NCBI GenBank assembly: GCA_910586395.1
Contig: CAJUFX010000017.1
Coordinates: forward strand, 1 to 9,488
Reading direction: 5' to 3'
Source: an uncultured Bacteroidales bacterium
Lineage (GTDB): Bacteria > Bacteroidota > Bacteroidia > Bacteroidales > P3
Length of the DNA stretch: 9,488 nucleotides
Positions 5,770 to 9,488 of the stretch are shown piece after piece. The translations under genes were made by a program, and so were the position numbers. Below the pieces are notes generated by a model. The model saw only the letters and a list, made by a program, of their open reading frames with translations, was not told the DNA's origin and did no database searches. Each line of letters starts with the position of its first letter. Position 1 is the first letter of the stretch.

Positions 5770-7587
5770 TCAGCCGGCGGAGGCCGCACGCTTCTCCTGA
5801 CGTTTCCGTTCGTTCTCGTCCAGGATAATCTTGCGCAGACGCAGGCTCTGCGGCGTAACCTCCAGATATTCGTCGGCGCCGATATACTCCATATATTCCT
5901 CCAACGACATCTTGCGCGGCGGCACCAGACGCACGGCATCGTCCGCGCCGGAAGCCCGCATATTGGTCAATTTCTTGCTCTTGCAAACATTTATCACGAG
6001 GTCGTCCTGACGGATGTGTTCGCCTATGACCTGACCCGCATAAACGTCTTCGTTCGCCTCGATGAAGAACGTGCCGCGGTCCTGCAGTTTGTCGATGGCG
6101 TAAGGGAACGCGTTGCCGGTCTCCATCACGATGAGCGCGCCGGCATTGCGCAGGCCCATTTCGCCTTTCCACGGTTCATAGCCTTTGAGACGGTGCGCCA
6201 TGACGGCTTCGCCTTCCGTCGCCGTCAGCACGTTGTTGCGCAACCCTATCAAACCGCGCGACGGAATCGTAAATTCCAGATGCGCCCGGTCGGCCCGCGT
6301 CTCAATGCTGACAATCTCGCCCTTGCGTTGGGTCACCAGTTCGATGACCTTGCCCGAAAATTCTTCCGGCACCACCACGGTCAGTTCCTCCACCGGCTCG
6401 CACTGCTTGCCGTCGATTTCCTTGAGGATGACCTTGGGCTGCCCCACCTGCAACTCGTAGCCCTCGCGACGCATCGTCTCGATGAGCACCGAAAGGTGCA
6501 GGATGCCGCGGCCATAGACCAACCAGGCGTCCGGCGAAGCGGTCTCCACGACGCGCAAAGCCAGATTCTTTTCCAATTCCTTGAACAGGCGCTCCCGCAG
6601 GTGGCGGGAGGTCACGAACTTACCTTCGCGGCCGAAAAACGGCGAGTTGTTGATTGTAAACAACATGCTCATCGTCGGTTCGTCCACGGCCAAGGGTGTC
6701 AAGGCTTCGGGCGCGTCCGCATCGGCCACCGTATCGCCGATGTCGAAGTTGTCCAAGCCCATGATGGCGCAGATTTCGCCGGCCTCGACGGGCGTCTTGA
6801 CCTTTTCCTTGCCCAAGCCCTCGAACACATAGAGTTCCTTGATCTTTTCCTTCTGAACCGTGCCGTCGCGCTTGATGAGGCTGACGTTCTGCCCGGCCTG
6901 CAGCGTGCCGCGGTGCAGACGCCCCACGGCGATACGGCCGATATAGGACGAATAATCCAAGGACGTAATCATGAGCTGCGTATTGCCCACCGGCGGTTTG
7001 GGCGCCGGAATATGCTTGATGATCAAGTCCAAGAGATAGGTAATATCCTGCGTCGGCGTCTTCCAATCCGGCCCCATCCAACCTTGCTTGGACGATCCGA
7101 ACGCCGTCGGAAAATCCAACTGGTCTTCGTCCGCCCCGAGCGTGAACATGAGGTCGAACACTTTTTCCTGCGTCAGTTCGGGTTCGCAATTGGGCTTATC
7201 CACCTTGTTGATGACGACGATCGGTTTGAGGTGCAAATCCAACGCTTTCTGCAAAACGAACCGCGTCTGCGGCATGGGGCCCTCGAACGCATCCACGACG
7301 AGCAGAACGCCATCGGCCATATTGAGCACGCGTTCCACCTCGCCGCCGAAATCGGCGTGCCCCGGCGTATCGATGATATTGATCTTAAAATCCTTGTAAC
7401 GAACCGAAACGTTCTTGGCCAGAATGGTGATGCCGCGTTCACGTTCCAAATCGTTGTTGTCCAATATCAGATCCTGTTTTTCCTGATTGTCTCTGAACAG
7501 ATTGGACTGATACAGCATACGATCGACCAAGGTCGTCTTGCCGTGGTCAACATGTGCTATAATGGCTATATTTCTAATTTTCGTCAT
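5770..7587 (-). CDS. typA: Translational GTPase TypA/BipA
   Basis: This is a ribosome-binding GTPase of the EF-G/LepA family, implicated in 50S subunit assembly and in growth under stress or cold. The protein is 605 residues, the normal length (about 600-610). GTPase motifs are all present: G1 AHVDHGKTT (11-19), G2 RERGITI (49-55), G3 DTPGH (73-77), G4 NKVD (127-130), and a G5 region around SSK (165-167). Domains II and III follow; then the EF-G-like domain V and the BipA-specific C-terminal domain, with the diagnostic GLRNNVLTATEGEA and the GYEPWKGE stretch. The C-terminus is basic (KRQEKRAASAG). No Shine-Dalgarno is visible; the ATG follows an A/T-rich stretch and a large GC-rich hairpin. 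It ends in the terminator shared with the efflux operon. It is co-directional with hbd and crt but functionally unrelated. A long plus-strand open frame across it is a codon-bias shadow. Confidence 0.98.
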   Translation of the reverse strand: MTKIRNIAIIAHVDHGKTTLVDRMLYQSNLFRDNQEKQDLILDNNDLERERGITILAKNVSVRYKDFKINIIDTPGHADFGGEVERVLNMADGVLLVVDAFEGPMPQTRFVLQKALDLHLKPIVVINKVDKPNCEPELTQEKVFDLMFTLGADEDQLDFPTAFGSSKQGWMGPDWKTPTQDITYLLDLIIKHIPAPKPPVGNTQLMITSLDYSSYIGRIAVGRLHRGTLQAGQNVSLIKRDGTVQKEKIKELYVFEGLGKEKVKTPVEAGEICAIMGLDNFDIGDTVADADAPEALTPLAVDEPTMSMLFTINNSPFFGREGKFVTSRHLRERLFKELEKNLALRVVETASPDAWLVYGRGILHLSVLIETMRREGYELQVGQPKVILKEIDGKQCEPVEELTVVVPEEFSGKVIELVTQRKGEIVSIETRADRAHLEFTIPSRGLIGLRNNVLTATEGEAVMAHRLKGYEPWKGEMGLRNAGALIVMETGNAFPYAIDKLQDRGTFFIEANEDVYAGQVIGEHIRQDDLVINVCKSKKLTNMRASGADDAVRLVPPRKMSLEEYMEYIGADEYLEVTPQSLRLRKIILDENERKRQEKRAASAG

Positions 7588-7598
7588 ATATAAAACTG

Positions 7599-7647
7599 CT
7601 CCGTCACGCGCGGCGGCCGGACGGACTGCCCCGCCGCCGGCACGGAG
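7599..7647 (-). other. Large GC-rich hairpin in the hbd-typA intergenic region
   Basis: The outer arms 7599-7604 / 7642-7647 (CTCCGT / ACGGAG) and the inner arms 7611-7617 / 7633-7639 (CGGCGGC / GCCGCCG) pair perfectly, separated by a small asymmetric internal loop and closed by a 15-nt apical loop. On the minus strand it is followed by CAGTTTTATAT and then the typA ATG, leaving only 11 nt between stem and start codon. It could be a weak terminator for hbd (only four T residues), a structured typA leader, or both. No TAnnTTTG promoter was found in the 86-bp gap. Confidence 0.55.
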
Positions 7648-7673
7648 AATGAGATTGATTGTTCGCTGTAATC

Positions 7674-8519
7674 TTATTTACTGTAATCGTAAAAACCGCG
7701 GCCCGTCTTACGGCCCAACAAACCGGCCCGTACCATTTTGCGCAACAGCGGATGCGGACGGTACTTGTCCTCGCCGAATTCGGCATGCAACACTTCCATA
7801 ATGGCCAGGCATACGTCCAAGCCTATCAGGTCGCCCAAGGCCAACGGGCCCATCGGATGGTTGGCCCCCATCTGCATGGCGGCGTCGATTTCTTCGCGCG
7901 TGGCCACGCCGTCGGCCAAAATGCCGATGCCTTCGTTCACGAGCGGAATCAGGATGCGGTTCACGACAAAGCCGGGGGCTTCGTTAACGGAAACCGGCGT
8001 CTTGCCCATCTGCTTGGCCAGTTCCGTTACCGTATCGTGTACGTTCTGAGCCGTCAGCTGCCCCTTGATGATTTCCACGAGCTTCATCATCGGCACCGGA
8101 TTGAAGAAGTGCATGCCGATGACGCGTTCCGGATGCGCCACCGAAGCGGCCAGTTCGGTAATCGAAAGCGAAGAGGTGTTGGAGGCTAAAATAGCGTCTT
8201 CCTTGCAAAGGCCGGCCAATTCGGCGAAAATGGTTTTCTTGACGGCCATGTCTTCCGAAATGGCCTCGATGAACAAGTCGGCGTCACGGACGGCATCATA
8301 GTCCAACACCGGCTTGATATGTCCCAGAATCTCGTTTTTCTTGGCTTCTTCCATCTTGCCTTTTTCAACGAGTTTCGTCAAGGATTTTTCCACAATCTTG
8401 ACCGCTTTGTCGAGCGAAGCCTGCGAACGGCCTTTCATATAGACGTCCATACCGGACTGCGCCATGGCCTGTACGATGCCATGCCCCATCGTGCCGGTGC
8501 CTATCACACAAATTTTCAT
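7674..8519 (-). CDS. hbd: 3-hydroxybutyryl-CoA dehydrogenase
   Basis: This cytoplasmic enzyme interconverts acetoacetyl-CoA and 3-hydroxybutyryl-CoA with NAD(P)H. The length, 281 residues, is that of clostridial Hbd. The N-terminal Rossmann domain begins with GTGTMG (7-12). Catalytic residues are in place by comparison with the human enzyme: Ser116 in SNTSSLSITE, His137 and Glu149 around HFFNPVPMMKLVEI, and Asn187 in APGFVVNRIL. The C-terminal helical domain carries GANHPMGPLALGDLIGLD and ends GRKTGRGFYDYSK, close to clostridial enzymes. At the end of the second beta strand, where NAD enzymes have Asp, it has Gly30-Arg31, suggesting NADP(H) preference (inference). Crotonase lies 112 bp upstream on the same strand, giving two consecutive pathway steps. 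The start has an A/T-rich upstream and no Shine-Dalgarno. A fatty-acid oxidation role is the alternative to butyrate-type metabolism. Confidence 0.95.
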   Translation of the reverse strand: MKICVIGTGTMGHGIVQAMAQSGMDVYMKGRSQASLDKAVKIVEKSLTKLVEKGKMEEAKKNEILGHIKPVLDYDAVRDADLFIEAISEDMAVKKTIFAELAGLCKEDAILASNTSSLSITELAASVAHPERVIGMHFFNPVPMMKLVEIIKGQLTAQNVHDTVTELAKQMGKTPVSVNEAPGFVVNRILIPLVNEGIGILADGVATREEIDAAMQMGANHPMGPLALGDLIGLDVCLAIMEVLHAEFGEDKYRPHPLLRKMVRAGLLGRKTGRGFYDYSK

Positions 8520-8570
8520 AATGATTATAATTTTAACAGTTTATCTCTTTTTACCGGTGACCCGACACGC

Positions 8571-8593
8571 GGGCGTTCCGATTTCGGAAGCCC
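8571..8593 (-). other. Stem-loop between crt and hbd
   Basis: The inner stem TTCCG (8576-8580) / CGGAA (8585-8589) has a 4-nt loop and is extended by GGGC / GCCC (8571-8574 / 8590-8593) past one bulged G. A further outer pairing ACCCG (8560-8564) / CGGGT (8601-8605) is possible. There is no T-run after it on the minus strand, so a simple terminator is unlikely. In a crt-hbd transcript it would be an intercistronic structure that could affect RNA stability or processing. The rest of the 112-bp gap shows no promoter matching TAnnTTTG. Confidence 0.45.
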
Positions 8594-8631
8594 CGACAAA
8601 CGGGTGTATCCGATTTCAGTCTGAACCGGCC

Positions 8632-9411
8632 TTAACACCCTTTGAACGCCGCCGCACGTTTGTTCAAAAAAGCCTGCATGCCCTCCTTTTGGTCTTCCGT
8701 CGCGAAGCAGAGACCGAACAGATTGGCTTCCAACGCGATGCCGCTATCCATATCGGTATCGCAACCCTTTTGTATCGCTTCCTTGGCATAGGCTACCGCC
8801 ATCGGCGCCTTGGACGCGATTTTCTCCGCCATGGCCACGGCCGTTTCCAGCAAGGCTTCGGGTTCGCACACGGCATTGACCAGGCCGCAAGCCAAAGCGT
8901 CGGCGGCCGAAACCGGGTCGCCCGTAAAAATCATTTCCTTGGCCTTGCCCAAACCGACAAGACGGCTCAGACGCTGCGTGCCCGAGAAACCGGGCGTGAT
9001 GCCCAAGCCCACCTCCGGCTGACCGAATTTGGCTTTGGCCGAAGCGATACGGATGTCGCAGGCCATGGCCAATTCGCAGCCGCCGCCCAAGGCGAAACCG
9101 TTTACGGCCGCTATGACCGGTTTATTCATCAATTCGATGCGGCGGAACACCTCGCTGCCCATCTCGCCGAAAGCCTTGCCTTGGGCGGCGTCCATCCCCG
9201 CCATTTCGGCGATGTCGGCGCCGGCCACAAACGATTTACCCTCGCCCGTGAGGACGATGGCGCGCGTTTCTTGCTCGCAAGCCGCTTCGGTAAAGGCGGC
9301 GTCCAATTCGGAAAGTACTTCGCCATTGAGGGCGTTGAGCGCTTCGGGACGGTGAATCGTGATGATCTGCACCGCACCCCGCTGTTCGATGATCAAATAT
9401 CGGTAAGCCAT
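8632..9411 (-). CDS. crt: Enoyl-CoA hydratase / crotonase (3-hydroxybutyryl-CoA dehydratase)
   Basis: This enzyme hydrates 2-enoyl-CoA, here most likely crotonyl-CoA, to 3-hydroxyacyl-CoA, or runs in reverse. The length, 259 residues, is typical for the crotonase superfamily. The fold signatures occur in order: HRPEALNALN (20-29), the CoA-binding and oxyanion-hole segment FVAGADIAEM (61-70), and NGFALGGGCELAMACDIRIAS (104-124) with Gly110 and catalytic Glu113. QPEVGLGITPG (131-141) then supplies the second catalytic Glu133. The 20-residue spacing of the two Glu matches true hydratases, which argues against an isomerase or a 1,4-dihydroxynaphthoyl-CoA synthase. It precedes hbd on the same strand, supporting a C4 acyl-CoA pathway. 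No Shine-Dalgarno or promoter is visible in the short upstream stretch, so it is probably cotranscribed with a gene beyond the right edge. Confidence 0.94.
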   Translation of the reverse strand: MAYRYLIIEQRGAVQIITIHRPEALNALNGEVLSELDAAFTEAACEQETRAIVLTGEGKSFVAGADIAEMAGMDAAQGKAFGEMGSEVFRRIELMNKPVIAAVNGFALGGGCELAMACDIRIASAKAKFGQPEVGLGITPGFSGTQRLSRLVGLGKAKEMIFTGDPVSAADALACGLVNAVCEPEALLETAVAMAEKIASKAPMAVAYAKEAIQKGCDTDMDSGIALEANLFGLCFATEDQKEGMQAFLNKRAAAFKGC

Positions 9412-9446
9412 ATCAGGTAGATTTTGCCATGGAGCCGCGGGGAACG

Positions 9447-9488
9447 CGCTTGGGCCGCGTCTTCGTTCCCGAAGCCCCGGCCCAAGCG
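9447..9488. other. Perfect 11-bp inverted repeat at the right window edge
   Basis: The arms 9447-9457 (CGCTTGGGCCG) and 9478-9488 (CGGCCCAAGCG) are exact reverse complements. Between them is a second 5-bp stem, 9461-9465 / 9470-9474 (CTTCG / CGAAG), with a 4-nt loop, so the whole element can fold into one long hairpin with a 3-by-3 internal loop. The arms may extend past the window end. No T-run follows on the minus strand. It lies 36 bp upstream of the crt start and could be an upstream transcript structure or part of a coding sequence. Confidence 0.6.

Noticed and set aside
6016..7593. Plus-strand open frame of about 525 codons opposite typA
   Set aside because: It is an antisense shadow of the well-conserved TypA coding sequence; no plausible domain or start context.
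1..9488. CRISPR array, insertion sequence, prophage, toxin-antitoxin or defence genes
   Set aside because: No direct-repeat array, transposase, integrase, terminal inverted repeats or defence domains were recognisable; every gene belongs to a familiar housekeeping or transport family.

Overview
The window looks like an ordinary chromosomal housekeeping and accessory-metabolism segment from a member of the Bacteroidota, probably of the order Bacteroidales. Three things point there. Two promoter-like elements match the Bacteroidota -7 box TAnnTTTG, one with a -33 TTTG at the family's usual spacing. Most starts are preceded by A/T-rich sequence rather than a Shine-Dalgarno. The proteins themselves are of Bacteroidales type. 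Coding G+C is moderately high by eye (not computed), which would suit an Alistipes/Rikenellaceae-like lineage better than Bacteroides, but genus is not established.

Layout from left to right. Positions 1-130 hold a leftward promoter and a leader with a boxA-like motif, probably the start of an rRNA operon lying just outside the left edge. Next, on the minus strand, is an Hsp20 small heat shock gene (224-712) with its own rho-independent terminator (151-180) and an unusually good Shine-Dalgarno. A 340-bp stretch without genes follows, holding GC-rich hairpins on the hsp20 side and a T-rich promoter on the tRNA side. A complete tRNA-Gln(CUG) gene (1127-1202) and its terminator come next. Only 28 bp after that T-run starts a two-gene plus-strand operon for an RND (HAE1/AcrAB-type) efflux pump: lipoprotein adaptor (1264-2475) and inner-membrane transporter (2487-5690). 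The operon ends in a 14-bp perfect hairpin shared with the convergent typA gene.

The right half is entirely minus strand. In transcription order it holds enoyl-CoA hydratase/crotonase (9411-8632), 3-hydroxybutyryl-CoA dehydrogenase (8519-7674) and the ribosome-associated GTPase TypA/BipA (7587-5770). The crotonase and dehydrogenase catalyse consecutive steps interconverting crotonyl-CoA, 3-hydroxybutyryl-CoA and acetoacetyl-CoA, so they likely belong to a C4 acyl-CoA (butyrate-type or related) pathway whose other genes may lie beyond the right edge. TypA is functionally unrelated and only shares direction.

I found no convincing evidence of a previously undescribed system. The most useful observations are the inferred rRNA promoter at the left edge, the dehydrogenase's cofactor-site residues (Gly-Arg where NAD enzymes carry Asp), the GC-rich hairpin just before the typA start, the tight tRNA/efflux junction, and an 11-bp perfect inverted repeat at the right edge.
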